Assembly (NCBI GenBank): GCA_000497835.1
Contig: KI547167.1
Coordinates: forward strand, 85,122 to 148,878
Source of the DNA: a gamma proteobacterium L18
GTDB lineage: Bacteria; Pseudomonadota; Gammaproteobacteria; Pseudomonadales; Pseudomonadaceae
Length of the DNA: 63,757 nt
Reading direction: 5' to 3'
The translations under genes and the position numbers were made by a program. Within the stretch, counting starts at the first letter, position 1. Each line of letters opens with the position of its first letter. Positions 40,042 to 49,370 of the stretch are shown here, one piece after another. Below the pieces are notes generated by a model, which did no database searches, had not been told where the DNA came from, and saw nothing but the letters and a program-made list of their open reading frames with translations.

Positions 40042-40874
40042 GACTGGCCATTTCCAATATCGCCTGGGCGCGCACCGAGGACACCCCGGTCAGCCAACTG
40101 TTGCAACGCTTGCAGATCGACGCGATCGATGTGGCGCCAGGCAAGTATTTCCCCGAACCCGCCCAGGCCACTGAAGCGCAGATCAGTCAGGTCAAACGCT
40201 GGTGGCGCTCACGGGGCATCCAGATTACGGGTATGCAGTCGCTGCTGTTCGGCACCACAGGCCTGAACCTGTTCGCCGGGCCTGACAGCCAGGCCGCCAT
40301 GCTGCACCACCTGACCGCCATCTGCCGCATCGGCGCGGGGCTGGGGGCTACCCGCCTGGTGTTCGGCTCACCGAAGAACCGCGACCGCAGCGGCTTGGAT
40401 GAGTCGCAGAGCCTGGAGATCGCCACCTCGTTTTTTCGTCGCTTGGGCGACATCGCTCACGACCACGGCGTGATGATTTGCCTGGAGCCCAACCCGGCCT
40501 GCTATGGCGCCAACTTCATGCTGACCAGCCGTGAAACCGCACAGGTTGTACGGCTGGTGGCCCACAGCGCGATCCGCATGCAACTGGACACCGGCGCCCT
40601 GACCCTGAACGGCGAAGACCCCGGCCGAGTGCTCAACGACTGCGCCGAATTGATCGGCCACGTACACGCCAGCGAGCCGCACTTGGTACCCCTGGGCGAT
40701 GGCAGCACCGATCACGCGCGCGTGATGACCGCCTTGCGCGGCCACCTGCCCAATCACGTAGTCACCGTCGAAATGCTTTCTCCGGCCGGCGAGCCGTCAT
40801 TGCCGGCCGTGGAGCGGGCACTGCGGGCGGCCACTCGGCATTACCGACACCTTGAAAGCGGAGTACGCGCATGA
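40038..40874 (+). CDS. Sugar phosphate isomerase/epimerase (xylose isomerase-like TIM barrel)
   Basis: TIM-barrel protein of 278 residues of the AP-endonuclease-2/xylose-isomerase-like family. Metal ligand candidates are the Glu in CLEPNPACYG, the Asp in QLDTGALTLNG, the His in GHVHASEPH and the Glu in VTVEMLSP. A sugar isomerisation or epimerisation fits its place between an epimerase-like gene and glycosyl transfer genes. It overlaps both neighbours by four bases. Confidence 0.8.
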   Translation: MRLAISNIAWARTEDTPVSQLLQRLQIDAIDVAPGKYFPEPAQATEAQISQVKRWWRSRGIQITGMQSLLFGTTGLNLFAGPDSQAAMLHHLTAICRIGAGLGATRLVFGSPKNRDRSGLDESQSLEIATSFFRRLGDIAHDHGVMICLEPNPACYGANFMLTSRETAQVVRLVAHSAIRMQLDTGALTLNGEDPGRVLNDCAELIGHVHASEPHLVPLGDGSTDHARVMTALRGHLPNHVVTVEMLSPAGEPSLPAVERALRAATRHYRHLESGVRA

Positions 40875-41227
40875 AATGGGCGATCCTGATTCTGGGCATT
40901 CTCTCCAACGCCTCGGCCAGCGTGCTGATCAAGATGGCGATGATGCCGCCGCGGCGCTTTCCGTCGCTGTCCGACCCCGGTGAAGCGCTGGCCAACTGGC
41001 CGTTCTGGCTGGGGCTTGGCCTGTACGGCAGCGCGTTCCTGCTCTATGCCGCCGCCTTGGCGCGCCTGCCGTTGAATGTCGCGCACCCGGTGCTCACCGC
41101 TGGCGCCGTGGCCACTGTGGCGCTCAGCTCGGTGCTGGTGCTGCGCGAACCCTTCCACTGGACCACCGGTGCCGGTGTGTGCCTGGTCATTGCCGGCGTG
41201 GCGTTGATTACTGCCCGCGTCGCCTGA
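40871..41227 (+). CDS. EmrE/ArnE-like small membrane transporter
   Basis: Protein of 118 residues with four predicted helices and the DMT-type half-repeat pattern (AHPVLTAGAVATVALSSVL). It resembles EmrE and the ArnE/ArnF subunits that flip lipid-linked aminoarabinose. In this operon a flippase for a polyprenyl-linked sugar is the most economical role, comparable to GtrA. It overlaps the isomerase gene (ATGA) and is followed after 8 bases by a second glycosyltransferase. Confidence 0.8.
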   Translation: MKWAILILGILSNASASVLIKMAMMPPRRFPSLSDPGEALANWPFWLGLGLYGSAFLLYAAALARLPLNVAHPVLTAGAVATVALSSVLVLREPFHWTTGAGVCLVIAGVALITARVA

Positions 41228-41235
41228 GGTGCCTG

Positions 41236-42045
41236 ATGAGCTCAGTCCAATCGATTCCTGCCGTGCTCGCCGAGCGCCAGGTGCCCCGCTATGAAATCCC
41301 CCTTTGGCTGGGGCGCCAGCACGCCTGGTGCGTGGTGATCCCGGTCATCAACGAAGGCCCACGCATTCGCCGCCTGTTGGAGCGCATGGCGATTCTGGCC
41401 CTGGACCGCCTGGTGGATATCATCATCGTCGATGGCGGCAGCCGCGACGGCTCGTTGAACCTCGAACTGCTGCAGGCCACCCGCGTGCGTGGGCTGCTGG
41501 TCAAGACCGCACCGGGCAAGCTCAGTGCACAACTGCGTTGCGCCTATGCGTTCGCCCTGGATCAAGGCTACGAAGGCGTGGTGACCATCGATGGCAACGA
41601 CAAGGACGATCCACGCGCCATACCCGATTTTGTCCAGGCGCTGCGCCATGGCGTCGACTTTGTTCAGGCGTCGCGCTTTATCGACGGCGGCGTGGCCGAG
41701 AACACGCCCGCGTCGCGGGATTTCGCCATCCGCTATATCCATGCGCCGATGCTCAGCTGGGCCTCGGGGCATCGCTGGACCGATACCACCCAAGGTTTCC
41801 GGGCCTACAGCCGGCGGTTGTTGATGGACCCCGAGGTGGCGATTTTTCGCGATGTGTTCATGACCTATGAGCTACTGGCGTACCTGTCGTACAAGGCGCC
41901 GCGGCTGGGCTATCGCTGTGTTGAACTGCCGACGGTGCGGCGCTATCCGGTGGGTGAGGTGCCGACCAAGATCAGTAGCGTGCGGGGCAACCTGGCGGTG
42001 TTGGCGGTGCTGGTGAAGGCGTGCCTTGGCCGCTACAACGTATGA
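41236..42045 (+). CDS. GT2-family glycosyltransferase (second of the operon)
   Basis: Glycosyltransferase of 269 residues without a clear membrane anchor. The GT-A fold begins WCVVIPVINEGPRI, with IIVDGGSRDGS for the nucleotide and VTIDGNDKDDP holding the acidic metal motif. It resembles dolichol-phosphate-mannose synthase-like enzymes. ATG 41236 is preferred to an upstream frame from 41,179, which overlaps the transporter gene. It is the last gene of the operon; a bidirectional terminator follows 45 bases downstream. Confidence 0.83.
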   Translation: MSSVQSIPAVLAERQVPRYEIPLWLGRQHAWCVVIPVINEGPRIRRLLERMAILALDRLVDIIIVDGGSRDGSLNLELLQATRVRGLLVKTAPGKLSAQLRCAYAFALDQGYEGVVTIDGNDKDDPRAIPDFVQALRHGVDFVQASRFIDGGVAENTPASRDFAIRYIHAPMLSWASGHRWTDTTQGFRAYSRRLLMDPEVAIFRDVFMTYELLAYLSYKAPRLGYRCVELPTVRRYPVGEVPTKISSVRGNLAVLAVLVKACLGRYNV

Positions 42046-42084
42046 AAGCAGCCACCTGCGTGGAAGCGACATAAACTGCAGACG

Positions 42085-42126
42085 AAAAAAAGCCGGAGCG
42101 TGCTGTGCACGTTCCGGCTTTTTTCT
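42085..42126. terminator. Bidirectional intrinsic terminator
   Basis: AAAAAAAGCCGGAGCGTGC and GCACGTTCCGGCTTTTTTC form a strong stem with A- and T-runs on both sides. It ends the glycosylation operon on the plus strand and the tRNA-Lys transcript on the minus strand. Confidence 0.9.
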
Positions 42127-42135
42127 TCTTGCATA

Positions 42136-42211
42136 TGGTGGGTCGTGTGGGACTCGAACCTACGACCAATTGGTTAAAAGCCAACTGCTCTACCAACTGA
42201 GCTAACGACCC
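42136..42211 (-). tRNA. tRNA-Lys (anticodon TTT)
   Basis: On the minus strand the sequence starts GGGTCGTTAGCTCAGTTGG and ends with an encoded CCA. The anticodon loop is CTTTTAA with anticodon TTT, and the T-arm contains GGTTCGAGTCC. Length is 76 bases. It sits between queC and the accessory glycosylation operon, a usual kind of place for inserted DNA. Confidence 0.97.
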
Positions 42212-42264
42212 GTTGTGTTAGCACGCTAGCGACTGTGTGTCTGTGTCGCCGCGTTGTGGTGCGT

Positions 42265-42292
42265 ATAATACTGATTTCTAACGAGAATTCAA
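42265..42292 (-). promoter_or_regulatory. Sigma-70 promoter of tRNA-Lys
   Basis: Reading the minus strand, TTGAAT (42292-42287) and TATTAT (42270-42265) are 16 bases apart, upstream of the tRNA. It overlaps the region just after the queC stop. Confidence 0.6.
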
Positions 42293-42310
42293 CACCTTAT
42301 TTTCAAAAAA

Positions 42311-42985
42311 TCAAAAATATCTCGTTGGGTCGCTGACACCGGCTGCGGCGAAGCCTTCAGCGCGCAGGCGGCAGCTGTCACATTTGCCACAGGCACGGCC
42401 CTGATCGTCGGCCTGGTAGCAGGAAACGGTGAGGCTGTAGTCCACGCCGCGGGCGATGCCGGCCTTGACGATATCGGCCTTGCTGAGGTTTTGCAGCGGC
42501 GCCTGGATGGTGAAGCCCTGCCCTTCCACGCCCGCCTTGGTGGCCAGGTTGGCCATGCGTTCGAAGGCTTCGACGAACTCGGGACGGCAGTCCGGGTACC
42601 CGGAGTAATCCACCGCGTTGACGCCGATGAAGATGTCACGGGCGCCCAGCACTTCTGCCCAGCCCAGGGCCAAGGACAGGAACACGGTGTTGCGTGCAGG
42701 CACGTAGGTGACCGGGATGCCTTCGGTAGGGGCTTCAGGCACATCGATGCTGCTGTCGGTCAGGGCCGAACCGCCAATGCCGTTGAGGTTCAGGCCGATG
42801 ACCTTGTGCTCCACAGCACCCAGGTCCTTGGCGACGCGGGCTGCGGCGTCCAGTTCGGCGCGGTGGCGCTGGCCGTAGTCGAAGCTCATGGTGTAGACGC
42901 TGTAGCCTTCGGCCTTGGCCATGGCGACGACGGTGGCCGAATCCAGGCCGCCGGAGAGCAGGATTACCGCTTTTTTGTCAGTCAT
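42311..42985 (-). CDS. queC: 7-cyano-7-deazaguanine synthase QueC
   Basis: Enzyme of 224 residues in queuosine synthesis that converts 7-carboxy-7-deazaguanine to preQ0 with ATP and ammonia. The PP-loop SGGLDS is at residues 11-16. The C-terminal zinc site is seen in [18 protein letters not shown]. Start and length are typical. It overlaps the end of queE by four bases (ATGA), so the two steps are translationally coupled. Confidence 0.96.
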   Translation of the reverse strand: MTDKKAVILLSGGLDSATVVAMAKAEGYSVYTMSFDYGQRHRAELDAAARVAKDLGAVEHKVIGLNLNGIGGSALTDSSIDVPEAPTEGIPVTYVPARNTVFLSLALGWAEVLGARDIFIGVNAVDYSGYPDCRPEFVEAFERMANLATKAGVEGQGFTIQAPLQNLSKADIVKAGIARGVDYSLTVSCYQADDQGRACGKCDSCRLRAEGFAAAGVSDPTRYF

Positions 42986-43680
42986 GTCAGGTGTCCTTCA
43001 CGGAAAAGTACGGAAACTGGCGATGCTCTGTAGCAGCGGCCGGGTTCGTCGTTCCACAGCAGTTTATGCAATTGCAGCTGGAAGCGTACGGGCAGGTTGT
43101 CGGCGACGATCCAGTCGGCCAGCTCGGTGCCGCTGATCTGGCCCTTGCTGGGCGAGAACAGCACATCGCTGACACGGCGTTCGAGGCCGTACTGGATCAG
43201 CTTGGAAACCGCCCAGTCATAGTCGTCCCGCGAGCAGATCACAAACTTGACCTGGTCGTTGGGGGTCAGCAGTTCGATGTTCTCGTAGCGGTTGCGGTGC
43301 GACTCCTCGGATGCCGGGGTCTTGAGGTCGACTACGCGGCTGGCGCGGGTATCTACCTTGGAAATGTCCAACGCACCGCTGGTTTCCACCGACACTTCGT
43401 AGCCGGCATCGCACAGTTGCTTGATCAGGGGAATGGCATTGGGCTGGGCCAATGGCTCGCCGCCGGTGACGCACACGTAGCGCGGCTTGAAGCCGGCCAC
43501 CTGCTCCATGATGGAATCCAGGGTGCGAATGGTGCCGCCGGTAAAGGCGTAGGCGCTATCGCAGTACTGGCAGCGCAACGGGCAACCGGTCAGGCGAACG
43601 AAAACCGTGGGCAGGCCCGCGGTACGAGTCTCACCCTGCAACGAGTAAAAGACTTCGGTAATGCGTAATGTGTCTTGCAT
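42982..43680 (-). CDS. queE: 7-carboxy-7-deazaguanine synthase QueE
   Basis: Radical SAM enzyme of 232 residues that makes 7-carboxy-7-deazaguanine. The cluster cysteines are Cys33, Cys37 and Cys40 (CX3CX2C), and GGEPL follows. Relatives as I remember them stop near WNDEPGR, about 215 residues. Here the frame continues 17 residues (ending REGHLT) to overlap queC, so the original stop may have been lost. ATG 43680 (MQDTLRITE) is the family start; the longer frame adds MDP only. Confidence 0.93.
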   Translation of the reverse strand: MQDTLRITEVFYSLQGETRTAGLPTVFVRLTGCPLRCQYCDSAYAFTGGTIRTLDSIMEQVAGFKPRYVCVTGGEPLAQPNAIPLIKQLCDAGYEVSVETSGALDISKVDTRASRVVDLKTPASEESHRNRYENIELLTPNDQVKFVICSRDDYDWAVSKLIQYGLERRVSDVLFSPSKGQISGTELADWIVADNLPVRFQLQLHKLLWNDEPGRCYRASPVSVLFREGHLT

Positions 43681-43795
43681 AGGGTCCACGGGCGGGACAG
43701 CTAAACAGGCTGACCGCCTCCGTTGGGCACTTCGAAAAACCCGCCAACGCGTAGTTCAGGGAAGCGTGTTCAAATAAAAGGGCATCAATTCTAAC

Positions 43796-43830
43796 GAAAA
43801 AACCCGCGGCAAGCGCGGGTTTCTTCAAGC
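43796..43830 (-). terminator. Intrinsic terminator after cpoB
   Basis: ACCCGCGCTTGCCGCGGGT on the minus strand, followed by TTTTTTCG, forms a stem and T-run just after the cpoB stop and before queE. Confidence 0.85.
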
Positions 43831-43843
43831 AGGCAGTGCCGGC

Positions 43844-44674
43844 CTACATTTTCTGCAGGTCACGCTGCGCCAGTTGGGCAGCGGAAGTACCTGGGTACTG
43901 GCTGACCACTTGCTGCAGGATACCCTTCACGCGGTCGGTATGACCCAGGCGGCGCTCGACGTCAGCCAGCTTATACAGCGAGTCGGGCACCTTGGCGTGC
44001 TTTGGGTACAGTTGGCTGACCTTGGCGAAAGCCTGACCGGCGCCTTGCAGGTCACCCTTGGCCAGGTTCACTTCACCCAGCCAGTATTGAGCGTTTCCCG
44101 CGTATTGGCTGTTGGGGTATTTGCGCAAGAAAGCGGCAAACGCCAGGCTGGCCTTGTCGAAGTCCTTGGCCTTGATCAGGTCGAAGGCGGCATCGTAGTA
44201 CAGCTTTTCTTTTGCCGGGTCACCCGGCTCGGTGCTCGCCGCAGGTGCCTGGGCAGCTTGCGGTGGTGGCACCGGGGTACCGGCGGCGTTTACATCGCCA
44301 CCGGCTGGAGAATTCTCGGAAGGTGCGGCATTTGCAGGTGCAGTGCCGGTTCCAATGCGACGATCGAGATCCTGATAACGCTCCAGGCTTTGCTGTTTAA
44401 GCTGCTGGATATCGTTTTGCTGGACTTCGACCTGTCCGCGCAGACGCGCGATGTCTTCCTGCATTTGTTGCAGTTGCATGAACAGCTGACCTTGCGCGGA
44501 AACCGGGGCTTGCGCCCCGGAATCAGCGTAGGCGCCGCTCGTGCCATAACCCGAAGGTGGATAACTGCTGGCGCCATTGCTGGAACCATCACCATCAACC
44601 ACAGGAACCTCGGCCCATGCCACGAGTGGCAGGGCGAGAGCCAGAATAGTTACAGCACGGCGGCACGTTCGCAT
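43844..44674 (-). CDS. cpoB: Cell division coordinator CpoB (YbgF)
   Basis: Periplasmic protein of 276 residues in the Tol-Pal system that links peptidoglycan synthesis with outer-membrane constriction. The signal peptide ends at AWA (about residue 21). A trimerising coiled coil follows (about 62-110), then a Pro/Ala-rich linker, then a C-terminal TPR domain with YYDAAFDLIKAKDFDKA, YPNSQYAGNAQYWLGE and YPKHAKVPDSLYKLA. It is last in the ybgC-tolQRAB-pal-cpoB block. Confidence 0.95.
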   Translation of the reverse strand: MRTCRRAVTILALALPLVAWAEVPVVDGDGSSNGASSYPPSGYGTSGAYADSGAQAPVSAQGQLFMQLQQMQEDIARLRGQVEVQQNDIQQLKQQSLERYQDLDRRIGTGTAPANAAPSENSPAGGDVNAAGTPVPPPQAAQAPAASTEPGDPAKEKLYYDAAFDLIKAKDFDKASLAFAAFLRKYPNSQYAGNAQYWLGEVNLAKGDLQGAGQAFAKVSQLYPKHAKVPDSLYKLADVERRLGHTDRVKGILQQVVSQYPGTSAAQLAQRDLQKM

Positions 44675-44680
44675 ATCGAA

Positions 44681-45178
44681 TTACTTACGCAGTTCGACGC
44701 GACGGTTCTGAGCCCACGACTGCTCGTCGTTGCCAGTAGCCACTGGACGCTCTTCGCCGTACGAAACGATTTCCAGCTGAGCTGGCGAAACGCCTTGCAG
44801 GACCAGGTAGCGTTGAACGGCTTTCGCACGACGCTCGCCCAGGGCCATGTTGTACTCGCGGGTACCGCGTTCGTCGGTGTTGCCTTCCAGTACGACGTGA
44901 GCGCCATTGGCTTTCAGGTCTTTAGCGTGGACGTCCAGAGCGCGCATGGCTTCTGGTTTCAGGTCCGAGCTGTCGTATTCGAAGTAGAAGGTGGTGATTG
45001 CGCGCAGAGCAGCTTCTTCGCTCAGGGAGCCATCAACGGCACCGGTGTTTGCGCCGTAACCAGCGTTAGGGTCAACAGCTGCTTGACCAGCGTTGTCGCC
45101 GCCTTTCGAAGAGCAACCTACAGCTACGGCCATGGCCAGAGCCAGCGCAGCAAACTTACCAAACTTCAGCATTTCCAT
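44681..45178 (-). CDS. pal: Peptidoglycan-associated lipoprotein Pal (OprL)
   Basis: Outer-membrane lipoprotein of 165 residues. The lipobox ends VAVGC with Cys22, and Ser follows. The OmpA-like domain binds peptidoglycan through the [10 protein letters not shown] segment. Pal connects TolB and the cell wall. ATG 45178 gives the normal signal peptide; the longer frame to 45,202 has no counterpart. It is followed by cpoB six bases later. Confidence 0.97.
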   Translation of the reverse strand: MEMLKFGKFAALALAMAVAVGCSSKGGDNAGQAAVDPNAGYGANTGAVDGSLSEEAALRAITTFYFEYDSSDLKPEAMRALDVHAKDLKANGAHVVLEGNTDERGTREYNMALGERRAKAVQRYLVLQGVSPAQLEIVSYGEERPVATGNDEQSWAQNRRVELRK

Positions 45179-45230
45179 CGTGAAACTCCTAATGAACCCC
45201 AATGTGTTAAGTAAAACGTGTAGCGCCGCG

Positions 45231-46532
45231 TCAGTTCAGGTAAGGGGACCAGGACGGTTCTCTGACTTCGCCTTGAGCGGTAGGAAGCGGGAGCCTCACG
45301 CGGCCGTTTAGCGACACGAGCATCAAGACTCCCCGGCCCTGCTGGCGGGTGGCGTAGATTACCATGGTGCCGTTGGGCGCAACAGTAGGCGACTCATCAA
45401 GACTCGAATCTGTGAGGATTTTTACACTTCCGCGCTCAAGATCTTGCGAGGCCACCTTAAAGTTGGTGAAACCATCCTGGCGATGGATCATGACCAGGGT
45501 CTTTTCATCGGCAGAAAGTTTAGGGTTGGCATTGTAGTTACCAATAAAGGTAACGCGAGTGGCACCGCCACCGCCCAGGGACTGTTTATAGATCTGAGGT
45601 TTGCCGCCGCGGTCGGAGGTGAAGTAGATGGTGCGACCATCCTTGCCCCAGAACGGTTCGGTATCAATGGACGGATCATTGGTCAGGCGGGTCAGGCCAC
45701 GCGAGGCCAGGTCCATTACGTAGATCTCCGGGTTGCCGTCCTTGGACAGCACGAACGCCAGCTTGCTGCCGTCAGGCGAGAACGCCGGGGCACCGTTGAG
45801 GCCTTCGAAGTTGGTGATCTGCTGACGGGCGCCAGTGTCGACGTTCTGCACGAAGATGCGCGGACGCTTCTGTTCGAACGACACGTAGGCAATGCGCTTG
45901 GCATCCGGTGCATAACGCGGCGACAGGATCGGCTCGCGCGATTGCAGCAGGGTCACGGCGCGGGCGCCGTCGTAGTCCGAGCGCTGCAGGGTGTAGCGGG
46001 TGCTGTTGGTGCTGAAGCGTTCGGCGGTTACATAAAGGAGGCGAGTGGAGAACGCACCCTTGATGCCGGTCAGCTTCTCGAACGACTGGTCTGAGATGTA
46101 GTGCGCCATGTCGCGCAACTGATCCACGCTACCCGACACGCTGCCGGTCAGCACAGGCTGCTGGCTGCTGACGTTGAGCAGTGCATACGACACCTGCAGG
46201 CGGCCGCCCGACGGGACGATGCTGCCGACCATGACGTACTGGGCGCCCAGGGCCTGCCAGTCGCGCCATACCACTTCGCTTGGCTGCGACGGGGTGCTGA
46301 TCATGTTCTGCTTGTCGATCGGCGAGTAGTAACCGGAGTTACGCAGGTCGTTGCCGATGATCTGGCCCATGTCCTCGGGCAGCACGGAGCCGCCCTGGAA
46401 GCCGAAGGGCACGACGGCGATCGGGGTGGCCCGATCGCTGCCGCTGGTGACCAGAATGTTCTTTTCATCTGCCTGGGCAACGGCTGCAACGCAGCACAGT
46501 GCAACCAGCAGTCCTCGAAGAAGGTTAATCAC
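45231..46532 (-). CDS. tolB: Tol-Pal protein TolB
   Basis: Periplasmic beta-propeller protein of 433 residues. The signal peptide ends AQA (about residue 21), an N-terminal domain follows, and then propeller blades marked by repeats such as [25 protein letters not shown] and [13 protein letters not shown]. It binds Pal and TolA. The start is GTG 46532, in a 4-base GTGA overlap with the tolA stop; no ATG fits the signal peptide better. Confidence 0.96.
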   Translation of the reverse strand: MINLLRGLLVALCCVAAVAQADEKNILVTSGSDRATPIAVVPFGFQGGSVLPEDMGQIIGNDLRNSGYYSPIDKQNMISTPSQPSEVVWRDWQALGAQYVMVGSIVPSGGRLQVSYALLNVSSQQPVLTGSVSGSVDQLRDMAHYISDQSFEKLTGIKGAFSTRLLYVTAERFSTNSTRYTLQRSDYDGARAVTLLQSREPILSPRYAPDAKRIAYVSFEQKRPRIFVQNVDTGARQQITNFEGLNGAPAFSPDGSKLAFVLSKDGNPEIYVMDLASRGLTRLTNDPSIDTEPFWGKDGRTIYFTSDRGGKPQIYKQSLGGGGATRVTFIGNYNANPKLSADEKTLVMIHRQDGFTNFKVASQDLERGSVKILTDSSLDESPTVAPNGTMVIYATRQQGRGVLMLVSLNGRVRLPLPTAQGEVREPSWSPYLN

Positions 46533-47614
46533 AAGGCAAGGTCCTCAGGGGTGAATGTCATCTTGAAATTGCGGTAAGGGTTGAAATCACTTGGTTTCAG
46601 GCCCTGCATTTCGGTTAAACGACCAATATTCTTGACCGCAGCCACTGCCGACGCATCGAACGGACCGTCACCGCTGGACTTGGCCACGGTCACGTTGGTC
46701 ACGGTGCCGTCAGGCAACATGTTGATCTGCAGTACCACTGTCATGTTCTTGCGCGCCGAGGGTGGACGAGTCCAGCCTTCCGCCGCACGCGAACGGATCA
46801 GGTCATCGAAGTTACCGGCAGTTTGATCGCCGTGCTCGTCCGCCAACGCCTGCTGACGCTGTGGCGTATCGGACAACAGGTCAGCCAATGCCTGCGCCTT
46901 CTTGTCTTCAGCAGCCTTGCGGGCAGCAGCCTGGGCCTTTTTCTTGGCATCGTCGGCAGCAGCCTTCTTCGCGTCTTCAGCGGCCTTCTTCTTCGCTTCC
47001 TGAGCAGCTTCGGCAGCTTTCTTGGCGTCATCCGCGGCTTTCTTCTTGGCGTCCTCGGCTGCTTTCTTCGCAGCTTCGGCAGCCTTCTTCGCGTCTTCCT
47101 CGGCTTTTTCCTTGGCGTCTTCTTCAGCTTTCTTCTTGGCGATGTCGGCCTGCTCGGCTTTCTTGGCTTCGGCAGCCTTCTTGGCGTCGTCGGCTTTCTT
47201 GGCAGCATCCGCCGCGGCCGCCTTGGCCTGGTCGGCAGCAGCCTTCTTGGCGTCATCGGCCTTCTTGGCTTCCTGGGCCTTTTGAGCGGCTTCTTCCTGC
47301 TTTTGTTCCGCGGCCTTCTCAGCTTGCTCCTGCTTCTCCTGCTCTACCTTTTTCTGCTCCATCTGCTCGACTTCGGTCTGCTTGGCAGCCGACTTCTTGG
47401 CCTCCCCGGCAATCTTCTGATTGGTCTGGGTGGTGGCCTGGCTCTTGGACTTCAGCTGATACAGCGTAGCCTGAACGATGGGCCTGGCAGGGGGCAGATC
47501 CGGGGTCATGGCGAAGCTTATGAACAGCATGCCAAAAATCAGGATATGCAGCGCAATGGCCCAGACACTGGGCCAGAAATAGCTTTCCGAGGCGGAGGGC
47601 TCTCGTTGTCGCAT
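46529..47614 (-). CDS. tolA: Tol-Pal energy-transducing protein TolA
   Basis: Inner-membrane protein of 361 residues. One membrane helix lies at about 14-36. A long Ala/Lys/Glu-rich helical domain (about 60-245) spans the periplasm, and the C-terminal globular domain (about 255-361) contacts TolB. The middle domain is repetitive at DNA level (GCCTTCTT-type units on the plus strand). It starts right at the tolR stop and overlaps tolB. Confidence 0.96.
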   Translation of the reverse strand: MRQREPSASESYFWPSVWAIALHILIFGMLFISFAMTPDLPPARPIVQATLYQLKSKSQATTQTNQKIAGEAKKSAAKQTEVEQMEQKKVEQEKQEQAEKAAEQKQEEAAQKAQEAKKADDAKKAAADQAKAAAADAAKKADDAKKAAEAKKAEQADIAKKKAEEDAKEKAEEDAKKAAEAAKKAAEDAKKKAADDAKKAAEAAQEAKKKAAEDAKKAAADDAKKKAQAAARKAAEDKKAQALADLLSDTPQRQQALADEHGDQTAGNFDDLIRSRAAEGWTRPPSARKNMTVVLQINMLPDGTVTNVTVAKSSGDGPFDASAVAAVKNIGRLTEMQGLKPSDFNPYRNFKMTFTPEDLAL

Positions 47615-48066
47615 CAGGGCGCCTCGGTAATCAGGCCAACGTTACCGACACCTGCCTTCTGCAACCCGCCCATGGCACCCATGACGGCGCCGTAGTCCAC
47701 AGACTTGTCGCCGCGAATGAATACCTGGGTGCGTTTGCCGCCTTCGTTGCCGGCGCGGATGATCTTGGTGACGGCGTCGGTCATGGCAGGCAGGGTCATT
47801 GCCTTGTCCTGCACCTTGTCGGCATCGACTTCGCTGCCAAGGTTCCAGTAATAGGTCTTGTCGGCCTTGATCGAAATGGTCAGGACCTGGGTGTTGTTGT
47901 CCTGCGGCAAGGCTTCGCTGGAAACCTTGGGCAGGTCAACCTTCACGCCCTGGTTGAGCATCGGTGCGGTGACCATGAAGATAACCAGCAGTACCAACAT
48001 CACGTCGATGTAGGGCACCACGTTCATCTCGGCGACCGGCTTGCGTTTCTGGCGAACTCGGGCCAT
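47614..48066 (-). CDS. tolR: Tol-Pal protein TolR
   Basis: ExbD/TolR protein of 150 residues. The single membrane helix (about 18-38) contains the proton-carrying Asp in VVPYIDVMLVLLV. The periplasmic domain includes RGDKSVDYG. With TolQ it forms the proton channel that drives TolA. Confidence 0.96.
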   Translation of the reverse strand: MARVRQKRKPVAEMNVVPYIDVMLVLLVIFMVTAPMLNQGVKVDLPKVSSEALPQDNNTQVLTISIKADKTYYWNLGSEVDADKVQDKAMTLPAMTDAVTKIIRAGNEGGKRTQVFIRGDKSVDYGAVMGAMGGLQKAGVGNVGLITEAP

Positions 48067-48080
48067 GGGTAATTACCTGC

Positions 48081-48776
48081 TCACTCTTCGCTGGTGTGCA
48101 CTTTACGGTGCAGGATGGCCTGGAACTCGTCAGCGAACGTGTAGTAACGGCTGATCAAGGTTTCGCTACGGGCGGCGAAGCGGTTGTAGGCAATAACCGC
48201 AGGGATTGCGGCGAACAGGCCGATGGCGGTGGCCACCAGGGCTTCGGAAATACCCGGGGCAACCGTAGCCAGGGTGGCCTGCTGGGCGCCGGCCAGGCCG
48301 CGGAAGGAGTTCATGATGCCCCATACGGTGCCGAACAGACCGATGTACGGGCTGACCGAACCTACGGTGGCCAGGAACGGCAGGGTCTGTTCCAGCTTTT
48401 CTTCCTCGCGGGAGATGGCGACGCGCATGGCACGGCCAACACCGTCCATGACGGCGTCAGGGTCGACACCCGGCTGCTGGCGCAGGCGCGAGAATTCCTT
48501 GAAGCCGGCACGGAACACCTGCTCCACGCCCGAATCCGGGTCTGGGTTGCTGCCCGCCTGGCGATACAGCTTGGACAGGTCGATACCCGACCAGAAACGC
48601 TCCTCGAAGGTATCCAGGGCACGGCGGCCGGCACGAATCAGTGCGCTGCGCTGAAAGATCATGACCCATGAAGTGACCGATGCGGCTACCAGAATCAGCA
48701 TTACCAGCTGTACAACCACGCTGGCATTGCTGACCAGGCTCCACATGGAGGTATGGTCGACGACGTTAGCTTCCAC
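48081..48776 (-). CDS. tolQ: Tol-Pal protein TolQ
   Basis: ExbB/TolQ protein of 231 residues with three membrane helices (about 17-38, 135-160 and 172-195). The segment TVGSVSPYIGLFGTVWGIM is the family signature. It forms the TolQR proton motor in the inner membrane. It lies directly after ybgC and 14 bases before tolR. Confidence 0.96.
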   Translation of the reverse strand: MEANVVDHTSMWSLVSNASVVVQLVMLILVAASVTSWVMIFQRSALIRAGRRALDTFEERFWSGIDLSKLYRQAGSNPDPDSGVEQVFRAGFKEFSRLRQQPGVDPDAVMDGVGRAMRVAISREEEKLEQTLPFLATVGSVSPYIGLFGTVWGIMNSFRGLAGAQQATLATVAPGISEALVATAIGLFAAIPAVIAYNRFAARSETLISRYYTFADEFQAILHRKVHTSEE

Positions 48777-48778
48777 GC

Positions 48779-49234
48779 TTAATCTCCTGCTTTTGAGTGT
48801 GTACCCGGGCCGTCTGCGTCGGCGAAGGCCGCGCGCAGAGCTTCGGGAATGGCCCGGGGTTTGAAAGTATCGGCGCGCACGCAGGCCACCAAAAACTGCC
48901 CTTCGCAGAGCAGCGTCATATCCGCTGCGCGCCAGACCTGCTGCTTGAAGCGCAGGCTGGCACGGTTTAATTCAATTACGTGGGCCGTGACGAGCAACTC
49001 GTCGTCCAGACGGGCCGGCACCAGGTAGCGTGCCTCGCTGGAATGCACCACGAACAGCAGGTTCTCGCGTGCCAGAACCGACTGCACGTAACCCAGTTCA
49101 CGCAACCTTTCGGTGCGTGCCCGCTCCATGAACTTGAGATAGTTGACGTAATAAACGACGCCGCCCGCATCGGTGTCCTCGTAATAGACGCGACAGCGAT
49201 GTGCGAACGACTCAACCCCATTTTGCGCGCGCAT
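48779..49234 (-). CDS. ybgC: Tol-Pal-associated acyl-CoA thioesterase YbgC
   Basis: Hot-dog-fold thioesterase of 151 residues. The catalytic segment [17 protein letters not shown] has the Asp of the 4-HBT family. It is the usual first gene of the tol block and hydrolyses short acyl-CoA or acyl-ACP. The C-terminal tail is somewhat longer than usual ([14 protein letters not shown]). Confidence 0.94.
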   Translation of the reverse strand: MRAQNGVESFAHRCRVYYEDTDAGGVVYYVNYLKFMERARTERLRELGYVQSVLARENLLFVVHSSEARYLVPARLDDELLVTAHVIELNRASLRFKQQVWRAADMTLLCEGQFLVACVRADTFKPRAIPEALRAAFADADGPGTHSKAGD

Positions 49235-49370
49235 ACTCTAGTGCTTACTCCTCAGGTTGCCAATCCGGCCAGGCAACTGTTTTTTAATCGTTTTTGCGCC
49301 GTTCAGGTGGGGCAAAAGGCTGCTTGCACCCTAGGACCGCAAAAACCTCAATTAAATCGCCATCATGGCG

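Noticed and set aside
42136..42211. An integrated prophage or integrative element at tRNA-Lys
   Set aside because: No integrase and no direct repeat of the tRNA 3' end was found near the glycosylation operon.
43681..43795. A preQ1 riboswitch before queE
   Set aside because: No short A-rich tail and pseudoknot pattern of a preQ1 aptamer could be made out.
46762..47695. Long Ser/Arg- or Leu/Gly-rich frames opposite tolA
   Set aside because: They are shadows of the Ala/Lys/Glu repeat of TolA on the other strand and have no ribosome sites or family similarity.
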